DNA of 64,000 nt from Melanocharis versteri (taxonomy: Eukaryota; Chordata; Aves; Passeriformes; Melanocharitidae), in assembly GCA_013397845.1 (NCBI GenBank), contig VZTG01005276.1, forward strand, positions 204 to 64,203, given 5' to 3'. The number at the start of each line of letters is the position of its first letter. Position 1 is the stretch's first letter. Shown here piece by piece: positions 24,793 to 36,300 of this stretch. The position numbers and the translations under genes were made by a program. The notes below the pieces were generated by a model. That model saw only the letters and a program-made list of their open reading frames with translations, did not search any database and was not told the DNA's origin.

Positions 24793-27349
24793 TCCTTTAT
24801 ATCCTCCTTCCTTGGAGGTGAAAGCAAAGCAGTGACCCCTGGACACCCCCGTCCTGGGCCATGCCAGCTCCAGTTACACACATCAACCACTAAGTAACAG
24901 CGTGCAAGACCTGGAGCTCTCCCAGCACCCACACTCCTACCTGACAGAACTGCAGGGCTCATGGAACCATGAAATACACACAAAACAGGGCAGTATTCTG
25001 TCTGTCACAAAATCTCCCCATGACAGACCTGGAGACTCAAAGAGGCTCGAGGTGTTTGAGCAGAATGGAGAAGCAATGTGAAAACATGAGGAAATGAAGG
25101 AGTGCTTCCCAGAGCCTGGGAGAGCACAGGAATGCAGCGAAGCAGGATGAGAACTCAGGCATCCCAGCAATGACCTTCACGGTGAGTAATGGGAATAATG
25201 CAAAAGCAGAAGAGGATTTCAACCAGCAGCAAGGTGCAGAGGAGGCATTTTTGTGGTTTCAGCTGCAAAGTGAAGATGGTCCCAGAACCTTAGGGACAAG
25301 GACCCTGCCTGCTCCTGCCCACAGAACGAGCTGGAAGAACCAGGGGTGCAGTTTGTGTCTGAAATTCCACCATGCACTGTTTACATCTTGTTTGGTCATA
25401 AGCTCATGTAGCACTGTTGAAGCAAATGAGGAATTATTTTTTATAAGGAAAAGAGAAGCAAGGAGTATGTTTCACTCAAAATTTTGCACATAAAGTATTT
25501 TCTATTGATAAATGACAGTCTCCCAGCTTGTATTTAGATGCAGGTTACATGCCAGAAGTAAAAGGTTGTGAGACGATTGGTCTTAAAACAGAGATTTTCA
25601 TTAAAACACTTACTTAAAAGACACAGGAAAATGCATCTGAGAGTCAGAGGCTCCTTGATCTACCATAGAAAGGCATTCCAGGATCCAGAGGCTGAAGTTT
25701 AAACTCCAAAGTAAGGTGGAAGTTAAAGGTGGGAACAGCTCAAGATGTATGTTTAGCACAACTCCATACACTGACAGTTTTAGAAGGATGTGTACTTTTG
25801 TGACCTAAATTATACACCTTAATACACTGCAACAACTTCAACAGCTGTAGGACTATTCTCTTTTCTTATAAACATCAGAATAAGGCATTTTCTGGCCTTA
25901 AAATTCACTGATTTGTCTTCAGACAACAAACAGCAAGTTACACAAACTGCACTACTAAAAAAAAGTCTCTAAAACTTCCCAGGCTTATCAGAAAAGTATT
26001 AGGAAATAGTTTAAAATAGAAAAATGCCTGTTTCCATACTCTCAATTCTCTGGCAGCAGCTCAGAATGTTAAGTCATGTTTACTTTCCTTCCTGGAAAAG
26101 CACCCTTGCTCTCCCCCCTAATGTCAGCACTGCCTGTGCTGGGAGCACAGCCTGGCTGAGTCAGCTCAGCTCACACCGGGTAGGGCACAAAGAGGGACCT
26201 AATGGAGTGGAAATTAATTGAGCTTTCTCTCTTTCATGGGGATGCTGTATCCAGCACAAGGTTTCTCAGGAGTACCTTAAGGTTTTTGTTTTGTTTTGAA
26301 AGTGCTGGTTTTATTACAAGGCATAGTTCAAGCATCTTGGTGGTTTATTTTGGTTTTCGAGGCCCAAAACACAAAGAAGTCTTCATAAATCACAAGCACA
26401 AGGCAAAGATCCTACAAACACTTGCAGGGAATCAGGGCTTCACTTTCAGATGGAATTTTTACAGGTATGCACATACACAAAAGTGTAAATAATGTTTTTA
26501 TAGTGAACTTTTCCATTAAACAATTCAAATTCTAAGCTTTTCATACATGTACAGTGAAACCTGAATCCAGTGTAAGGAGGACTCAACATCCCACCAGTGA
26601 ACTCAACCACAGAGCACCTGGAGATTCCCTCAGGTCAAGGTAGAAGGGAACTTCCCCAGAATCTGAAATTCTTGGACAAGAATGAAAAGAAACTTGAAGA
26701 CAGTCCTCAACTCCATCAAAATGTGATTTACACCAGAATCCCAGTGCAAAGGAAGTACTGCCTTATGCAAAATGATCTTGTATCTATTCTTGCATTACAA
26801 TTAAAAAGGTTTTGAAGCAACTCAAAAGTTCAGGCCCAAGTTTCACTGTGAGTCCCGACAGAGAAACTTTCTCAAAGTAGGGTTTATAATTTATTCCTCT
26901 GGAAAAAAAAAAAATCCCATTTATACAAAGTTCTGGATTTACAGATTAAAAACATAGAAAAGAATATCTAAAATGGGTGGTACCAGTAATCAGAATGGTG
27001 CCATTCCTACCTAGAATGAACAACTCTCCTCATGCTAAATAGAATTAACCCGTGCTCTTGAAGCAAGAACATGGAGGCAGATTAACAATTAGGGTTTATG
27101 TCCCTTACTCTTTAATCTACAAATTAAACAGAATTAGGAAACAGAAGAGAAATACAAGAAATACAATAGAGTTGACCAATCATACAAAATCTCAGCAATT
27201 CTACTTTACATTTCATATGCCACCACATTATTTTCCTTTCAGAGTTTTCCTGGAAAAGGTGCTGGAGGACTTGGAGAAGCTACACTAGGTCAACTAGGCG
27301 GAATATATTTATTAAGCGCTTCAGGAAATGAAGTGGATGATCCCAGGTC
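24793..27349. other. Intergenic, 3' flank of BNIP3L
   Basis: AT-rich unique sequence, with a perfect 11-bp MARE/AP-1 core at 26155-26165 and AATAAA-type signals on the minus strand (26893-26888, 27313-27308). Part of it could belong to a long BNIP3L 3' UTR. No exon supported. Confidence 0.45.
26155..26165. promoter_or_regulatory. MARE/AP-1 palindrome GCTGAGTCAGC
   Basis: Exact 11-bp core of the T-type Maf recognition element, also bound by NRF2/BACH with small Maf and NF-E2. It lies about 4.1 kb beyond the BNIP3L stop codon. Function is inferred only. Confidence 0.35.
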
Positions 27350-30277
27350 ACTAAAAAACAAAACCAAACCCAAGCAATCTTTCAAAAAAATTATTCCAGT
27401 CTATAAACAGCAGCTTTAATGTTCGTGTCACCCAGACCAAAATAGTTCCATAAAACATCTTAAAAAGGAGACCTGTAAAAAAAGGAAAAAAGAAGAAAGA
27501 CAAAAGAAAGGCGCAGCAGGAAGTAATTTCAGACAACCAGTTTTGTGAGAGCTTTAATGGCACAAAATGTTTGTAAGCTACAACTTATACATGTAAACTG
27601 TATATAATATTACAAAGTGCTAACTAATTTATGAAGAATGCATAATCACTTTGGCTCAGTTAACTCCAATATTTCAACAAATGTCAATTAAAAAATTTGA
27701 ATTTCTAACAATCTTCAGCTTTCACTTTTGAAAACAGTAAGTAAATATGCATTTGCTGCAGTTAGGTCAGCCTGCATCTTTAATGTGCGAGTTTATGCAT
27801 TTTTTCTTGATCCTATTTACAAATAGTCTAGGCCAGCTTTCACTGAATGTAAGAAAAATGAGGCCTACTTTTAAATTTTTTTTTTCCAAAACTGTAAACA
27901 GGCATAAAGCTTTTTAAACAACATTTATCTTAACAAAACTTCAACTATCAATAGTTGAAACCCCTTTTTGAATGATACAACACTCTGTTCCTGTTCACTG
28001 TAAAACTGGAATTTGCAGACTTTCCTTCAAAGCTTAGAATAGGGTCTCAAAGAATACTGCATTGTATCCCAGCCAGTGTTACAGTGACCATGGTGCATTC
28101 CTCAGCTCTGGCTTTCACAGGTTTTACTCCGAATATCATTAGTGGTGTTGATACTCCAGCCACAAGCTTGCACTGTTATTTATCAGATATTCTGAAGAAT
28201 TACCTTTCAATTTAGAAAGGGGCAATTTATTGGGTTTTTCTTTTTAAAAAGTACTCCCTACCTAGTAAAAATCTCTTTTTCCATTACTCCAATTTCATAT
28301 GAAACAAGGTGCTGTGTTAGAACTGAAAGTAGTCCAGCCTTTCTCCTGTCCCCTCGGATTTTAGGGCTGTAAAATGAAGTATTTCATGCTCTCTAAAACG
28401 CCCTCCACCACGTTGCCCTGCCTGCTCCCACCTCAGGGTGAAACCCAATATTCACACCCAAACAAACCCACACTTGTGGGCAGCTCAAGTGCAACTAAGT
28501 ATTCAAAACTAAAAGAAAAAAAACCCAGATTACTCAAGAGGATTTGTTGTTCACCCTGAAAGCATTCTCTGACACCATTCAGAAGTAGAGAATGAAAATA
28601 AATACAGTTTATCAGTGGGTTCATACTTTACTTTTTCACTTCCTGGGAGCTAACTAAAGTTTTTTAACCCAAATCTCAGCTGGGATTTAGCTTCTATGCA
28701 TCAACTGGTTCAAGCAATCACTGCTCTATCAAATAACCAACTTTATAAAGTCTGATGCAAGCAAACAATTATAGGTAGCTGTTCTCTCCAAATGACTGAC
28801 TAGATTTTCTTATTTTCTACAAGTCAGCCTACTAAAGCTTTTATTTAAATGAGATTTTTGCTAGTCGTAAAATTAGCATTGGTTCCCTAAATACTTAGTA
28901 TTAAAGTCTATATCATATTTTTATATATATATTCATATATATATATATAAAAAAAGAGTATTCTATCCTTCAGAGTTCATGCTACATGTTCTGAAATCCA
29001 ATAAAATCTATTTAAGGACATGACTGTCCCGATGCTTTGTAACAATTTGGTACTAAAGCTTCACATTTTGAAAAGAAGTGTCACTGAATGAGGACAAGGC
29101 TTAATGTTCCCTAAGATAAAAGTTCAACATCAGTGAGAAATCTACCCTAACATGAGACATCACAAGTGACTTTCAGGTTCCAAGTATCCCCAAAAAGGAG
29201 ATTGTACAGTAAACAATGAGAGAGAGGAATATTGAAAATTCATTTGCAGAAGACATTTCAGAGCTTTTACAACTTCTGAACCTTTATGCACCTGCAAGAT
29301 TGTCCCCCTTAATGATAAGTCAAACGCTTTTCCTGCTGAAACTGCCGGATCCTCGGAGCTGCAAATGGTTCCACAACAAACAGAATAATTTCCTTTTACA
29401 CAGAGCCTACCTACACCTACAGCTGTTGGGTTTTTCCTTAATTCAGAACTACTTTGAAAAGGAAAATTTCACACTGAAAATTTTCCCTTAAGAAAACAGG
29501 TAAGGAAAAAAAAAAGCTTCTTCACATGCAAACAATGCAATTTTTCTAATATTTCCTAGGTATCAGACAGGTTTTCCTACAAGGAATAAGGAGCTGACTT
29601 CATAGAAAAGACAAGATTACAACAATTACCTAGTATTAAAATATGTTGATGGATTTAGTTATCCTACTTTAAAATTTATGCAGTCTTTGCCTCCTGCAAT
29701 TCAAATGGTGTTTGTTAGCCAATACAAGGGGCTGAGTAAATTCCCCCCAAAAGCTGATTTAAACTGGGTCTTTATTGCCAGTGATTTCTTAGTTTATTCC
29801 ACAACCAGCTTCTTTTTTACAAAAGAAAAACTCTTTTCTACTCCAATCAGTAATTTCCTTCCAAAGAGACGGTTTTATCACCACCATGCAGTCAACACTT
29901 AGACCACGCACAACTGCAACTGAAGTCAGGTTGCACTATGGAGGCAACAGCATCACTGATAAAATTAAACTTGCTGGTGGCATTTTGCATTGAGAGAAGC
30001 CCTTGCAACATAGAGACAGTTGTAAACTCCATCCAGCAACTCTGACGTGTCTTGCAGGCCAAGAGGCAAGGGAATGGGAGAGAGGGAAAGAATGTGGATA
30101 GCCAAACACCTTAACAGAGTTCCAACACAATACTGAATTCCAGAGTTAGCAAAAACCTGGATATGGAAGGAAAGGGCGAAGTCATGGTCATGCTTAAAAT
30201 GGTCTCAAGTCAAATGTACTAAATGAGACAGTAACATCTTCACAGGTCACGTGGGGTCCAGGTTTGCACTCCATGGT
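27350..30277 (-). other. BNIP3L: BNIP3L 3' UTR (distal end uncertain)
   Basis: AT-rich sequence after the BNIP3L stop, with no CR1 insertion and no credible coding exon. Mammalian BNIP3L has a 3' UTR of about 2-3 kb, so this stretch is a natural candidate. Possible minus-strand polyadenylation signals are AATAAA at 28231-28226, ATTAAA near 27558-27553 and AATAAA at 27313-27308. Which is used cannot be told from sequence alone. A TA-rich microsatellite lies at 28921-28949. Confidence 0.5.
28921..28949. repeat. (TA)n microsatellite
   Basis: Nearly uninterrupted TA dinucleotides with one TTCA break, in the inferred BNIP3L 3' UTR. Confidence 0.85.
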
Positions 30278-30326
30278 TCAATAAGTGCTGGCTGAAGGTG
30301 TGGTCAGGCGTTTCCCAATGTAGATG
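30278..30326 (-). CDS. BNIP3L: BNIP3L coding exon 6 (C-terminus and stop)
   Basis: 49 bp from acceptor TTTCAG|C to the TGA at 30280-30278. Encodes IYIGKRLTTPSASTY and completes the split Gly. The C-terminal tail faces the intermembrane side. Thr occupies the position of human Ser212 (KRLS in human, KRLT here). Confidence 0.95.
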
Positions 30327-33300
30327 CTGAAATAAAAAGTATAAGGATATCGTATTGCACACAAATACTCCCTGCTTTCCCACAGTCCCCACGCATGCAG
30401 CTGCTCCAATCCTTCTCTCAAGTCTGAGATCCATCCACAGGCTTCTCTTCTATAAAATTACTTACAGTGAAGTTTTGCACGAGCCTGGAAGGATCAGTGC
30501 TCTCAGTGCTCACCCAAAGTGGGTTTTCCTCCAGTCCCAGGCTCATCTGAAAATCCCAACTCAAAAGCTTTTGTGTTTTGAGTACCTGATACAACAACAC
30601 TCCCAGATAATTGGGGTGAAGCAAATCAAGTGCTGCCTATAGAGAGGGGGGTGAACTTTAAAACTCTGAGCATTGAGGTTCTATGCAAATACTGACCACA
30701 AGCAAGATTTAAATCATTGCAGAAATGTACAATTTTGCTGTAGTACAAACATCTCACAGTACATCCTCACATATTCTATCCTAATTTATTTGATAATTTA
30801 CAAGAATTTAAAGAGACACTTGAACTACATCCCCAAAACCAAACACAAAGCTAAACAAAACCATGTTTTCAGTCCATGCCTTTGCCCCATCCCAGAAGAA
30901 CATGAGGTGGATAAACAGAACATAAGGATTTAGGCAAAGTGAGAGATTATGTGGGATTACACAGGCAATGAAAACACTGCTGAGCAGAGACACAGCTGAT
31001 CTTGCAGGACACATCCAATATTTCATTTCTCTTTCTCTAAGTACTCAAACCTTGACTTTCAGTAACATCACAATGCAGCATTAAACTCGAAATTACAGAG
31101 TTTGTGCCACACGCACCCCCTCAGCATCATTATTTGTACAGTGTAGTTTCATACTGGTTGGTAAAAGTTATTTTTCATCTATTCTAATTTTCCCCTTAAT
31201 AACCTGAAGCAGTTAAACAGAAGGCACATAATCAAATTGCACGTTACAATTGCAATGGTTATTTGCAAACTCATCCATGCATTTTCAATATAACTTGATT
31301 AATTCTAGAAAAAAAACACATTAAAGGCTGAAAAGTTTTAACTGTTGCAAAGTTTTCCTGCTTTTGTAAAAGTACACTGGGTTTGAGTGAGGGGCAAAAA
31401 TCGTTATTCTAGAAAAAGCCCTTTTCAGCAGGACCTGACATTCATGCAAAGTGGAAAAGCAAAAACTGAAGTGAGAATTAGATTAATACTTACCCTAGTC
31501 CCAGAGCCAAAACATGAGATATGAACAGAGACGGAATAAAAACCTTAAGAAATTCTGCAGAGAAAATGCCACCTTTTTTCATTGCTCCACTTTTTCTCAT
31601 ACTTAGAGACACTGAACGTTTAGGATGTCTGAAATGGAATTCTCTGGAAGAAGAGGGGGAGGGGAGAAAAATTCAACAAGACTTTTTTGTTTCTTTCCCT
31701 TTCTTTTTTTTTTTTTTTTTTGCACACAAATGCACAGATCTCTGTAGGAATATTTTTTTTTTAAAGTACAAAGAGCTAGAGATCAAAGCCCGAGATCCCT
31801 TACACAGAGTAAGGAATCAAAGATAATAAGAGGAGGGATTGTGGAGAGACCACTTACATAGACAGTATAGACACAAAGGGAGCAGGAGCTGCAGAGAGAG
31901 GTAGGTCCGAGAGAGGGAATTTCAAGACGTGTTTGTTAGCAAGAGGCCTCATTTTTTGTTCCAAACACAGATACAGAAGTCTGCCAGATTTAGACAACAT
32001 CCTCTATTTTAATAAAAATGCTTTGCATTCAAGGATCTCAAGGTTTCCCCTTCCGTGGATGAACATTACATATTTTACATAGAAAGCAAAAAAGGGACAG
32101 AGAATTTAGGAGACTTGCTCAACACTCTTCCATTCAATAAGCCAAGACTAAATCCCATGAATACCAGCTCCAAGTACCCAGCTCTCCCAACAATTGTAAT
32201 TTTGTCAAGAAACCTTGCAATCAGCTTGCTGTGGCTTTGTATTACCTTCAAATCATTCTGTTGCTATTTTGATTTTCATACTTCGTTGTTTTGACCTTTT
32301 TAGCCTCCCCACAGAGAAATCAATCTCTTCCTAAGATGAACTTATTTTGATTGTGAGATTGTGATGATCCCTTCCTTCATCTATTCATCAAAGTATATAA
32401 ATATTCATTAAAAACCCAGAGTGGAACTCACTTGGGAGGAATATTTTCAGGTCTACTTGACCAGTCTGACACCCAGTCCGCACTTTTCTTCAAAACTTCC
32501 AATTCTTTCTCTCCTTCTACTGCTTCTTCTTCGGACTGAAACACAGAGGGGACAAGCCTTGTAACACTCAATTAGCTCCTCCTCAGGGTGTTAAACTGAG
32601 AGTGACAACAACAGTGGTGACACAATAAGCACCAAATGGTGGCACCTGATAAATAAGTGTTCTTGGACAGCTGATTATTTCAAAGAGATTTGATTTTGCC
32701 AGCAGAAGTCAGGAAACCACAAATTATATTACTATATCCAGGATTTCCACATCATTGCAAACTGTTTTTTTTAACTAACAAAAACAAAGGATAATTTTAA
32801 TCCTAAATGTAATAAACCAGAACTGTGCAAAAAATATTTACAAATGGAAAAAAAAACATTAGGTTGATGGCATTCCATTTAAAGCCCACAGAATGTGACT
32901 AAAAGCATGGGAAGTCAAATACAAAGGTTTCAATACCAGTATTTTGACTTTTTAAAGGTGTTATTAGTCATTTAAAATGTATATTACTTGCAACTAGTAG
33001 CTTCTACTGGGTGAATCCCAGATGCAGGAGGGAAAGGCAAGCACTCATTCTAATTGTATATAAAGACTTAACTTTACAACAGATGCAAATGTTACCATAT
33101 AAGAAAAGAAATAAATTAGGAAGAGTAGAGAACACCACTGACTTTAACTCCTGCTTAGTATTAAAACCATCTCCTGAGTGACTCTTATTAAAATAAGATA
33201 AACCACTTACAACATTAAGTGAGAACCACAGCAAACCCAGAGGTAATCAAATAGCACAGTCACAAGTGAGATGCAGAGCTCACCAACACCTTCATTCAGA

Positions 33301-36300
33301 CCCTTCTGGTTCTCAGGGCAGAACTGCAACAGTCCCAGGTCTTTGACAAAATTAAATGCAAGGTTTCATTCTTCCAGGAATGCTTTTTATTTATACTGCT
33401 GAAGACAGTAAATTCTATGAAATGATCAAACTAAGAGTTCAGCATTAGTCTCCTCTCAATTTGTATTACGCAGATTACTCACTGTCAGGTGAATGAGTGT
33501 CTGCACAGCAATCACCGAACACCTTGAAACCTTGTGCAGAAATATCAACATTTCAAACCCAGCTTTAATCCCCAATGCCATCAGGGTTACACAGTAACAT
33601 GACTGCTAGGAAAGAGGCATTTCTCAGCTGTACAGACAGAGACTCATTTTTCCCTCACTCCAAAACTATTAATCTCTAAGTCAAATTTCAATTAATACAG
33701 AATTTAAGTCTTTTGACATCACCAAGAGCTTGTTCTGCCCCTCAAGCCTAGATCAAGTATCCGCAACTTACAGATGTATATTTTAAAAGTTAAGGAAGAA
33801 AATACCTGAGAACTACTGTCTTTACTTGTGTGCATTTCCACGTCAAAAGTTATATGTCCATCATCTTGAGGTGACGGGCTAAAGAAAAATTGATTTTGTT
33901 ATGTCATTTTGTCAACTAAAGAATCATCAGAGTAGATAAATCTCAGCTGAATCATTTCCTCATGCACTTCTGGACATCATTCAGCTGAGTTACAGACTGT
34001 ACCACCCTTCAGATCCCAAATACCAGCATTAGAAAGTCTTCCCAAACACCCCCCATCTTTTCAAATTTTTAAATTTATAATCCTACCTTTCTCGACAGGG
34101 TTGACAGTTGCTCCCTAAAACAAAGAAAGCACTGCCCAAAAGTTCAGCTGCTACAGAAAAGATGTAAATCCCTTTGTTCTTGTAGGGAACACTGCCAGTA
34201 TTGTGAATTACATGTGTTTTTGTATCATTACAAGTGGAAACATCACACAGTAACCACGAGCCAGGGACTATTCCATATACTGGAGCACAACAGACTTTTC
34301 CCTGATTAAAAGCTTTACCCATCCACAGGACAAAAAGGGCAATAAATTGCAGGCAGAACAGCCAACGCTCCTTTACCTGTCACAGTGGGAACTACCTCTT
34401 GAACTGCTCTGTCCTGACTCGTGCTGGGCATCCAGGAGGATTCTTTCCATATCTCCATTGTGGATGGAGGAGGAGGATGGGACATGCTCCAGGCCCCCGT
34501 TCTTGCCGTTGCCATTGTCGTTGCCGTTGCCATTGCCGTTCATCTGCAGCTCCACCCAGGAACCTGTGGAGCAGCCACCCGTCACCCCATGGACACTGCA
34601 GCACTGAACACACCTTCAGTTTATCAACTGCACCCAGAGGGAAACACCAGCATGCTGGGTTCAGATAACACGCACTGACCTGAGAGAGCTCATAAACATG
34701 GGCTAGAGACAACAGTGACAGGGTTCTTCTTCTTTCATCAACACAAACACCCCTAAAAGCTGGGCTGCTGCTCCTTTCTCCCTAGCTATTAGTACTTTAA
34801 TCAGCCACATCTCTCTCTGCAGTTTGGAGCTCCAATTAACTATGGATCACTCCATTACCCACCACCCTGTTCTACATTCCTTTCTCAAACAGAATTTCCA
34901 TCCCTATGCCCCCTACTACAAAACTCCCCCCTGTGCAGCTTTATATTCTCCTTTCCACTACGTCCAAAGGCCTTGGATCAATCCCTGATTTTTCTATACA
35001 TCAGACAGGCAGCCATTCTCAGGCCCCATTCAGCTTGCTTTGCCCTGGCGCAAACATCTCCCATAAAGCTGCAATTTACTGTTTTTTCCCCATTTTTGGT
35101 AGTTTTACCTATGGGACATCTATGTGTGCGCTAAAACTCAACAAAGGCAAGAGCGTACCATGGATGACAAGATCAGCTGCTAAAAAGTTCACACGCCCTA
35201 TAGTTAAAGTGAGGATTTTTATTTTTAAATGTATTTCACTTATATTTTATGTGCAGATTAACTAAATGTGTGAGTGTATATACTGATACATTCTTTAGTG
35301 ATATGTTTCAATTGGAAACAAACAGGTTTTAGAGATATATGTCACCACAACTCCTGCGTAATTTAGTTTACTCCACCTGAAGGCAAGAGCTTTCAGGGGT
35401 TTTTTTTTGTATTTGGTTGACTATTTTTTAAAGTTTGGACATTTTCCCCAGTGAGTTAAAAATATCCAAGAAAGAAAAGCAAGCCTGAAGCTACAAATAC
35501 AACATCTGAAACTACTTTTTGAGCACTATTTGTACAAGTTCTACAATTTAACACTGATTTTTGATTTCTGAAATGCACCTGGGAGTGCCTGCACTTATTT
35601 TTTGTAGCATGGTTTTGTCTCTGGGAGCTCCATCAGTGACACAGGAAAGGATGTTTAATAATGAGCCTGTTTTCAACTTGATTTGGTGAAGTATTCACCT
35701 TTAGTACCAATTATTTACGATGCCATTACAATGATGTCCATGGAAGCATCATGCCCTGGTAGTTCCCAGCCTGGTTTCCCCAGGCTGGATTCACAAACAG
35801 GGAATTTTGGGTGTGCACAGGTACCAGCTCAGTATTGCACATTAGGCTTTTCGGATAATCAAGTGCTAACTGGGAAGAGGCAGCTTTGCTCAGTCAGCAT
35901 CAGACAGAGGCTGTGTTATTCCAGATTGGTGATGATTGCTTTGTGTCTGAATTCCTAAATAAAACAGCCAAACTCTAAGAGCTTCATCAGGAAGGTTGTT
36001 CTGTCTTGTAGCAGCAAGAGGCCACACCTGCAAAAAAGCTGGTGGCAAATGCAGTTAGCAAGTTGTCGGAAGTTAGTTAGGTAAAAAAGCTTTATATTTC
36101 CCAACAACCACTTTTGGCTGTTGGAAAATCAGGATCTGCAAAGCCATCTATGATTAAAAAAATCAGCAGAGGGCAAAGGTGTGAGGGGATGTGTTCCTCT
36201 GACACTAGAATACTCAGAGGATGGTGATCAGATCTCCTTACTCTGACACACAGCTCTAAACCCACTGCCACAAATAAAACTTTTATTGATTTACCTTGGG

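Larger units (their letters stand above)
30327..34376 (-). other. BNIP3L: BNIP3L introns 2 to 5
   Basis: Non-coding stretches between exons: 33879-34376, 32536-33805, 31644-32431 and 30327-31493. They are AT-rich and free of recognisable CR1. An 18-base poly-T (plus strand) at 31704-31721 sits just upstream of the exon 5 acceptor in transcript order. Nothing else is supported. Confidence 0.7.
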
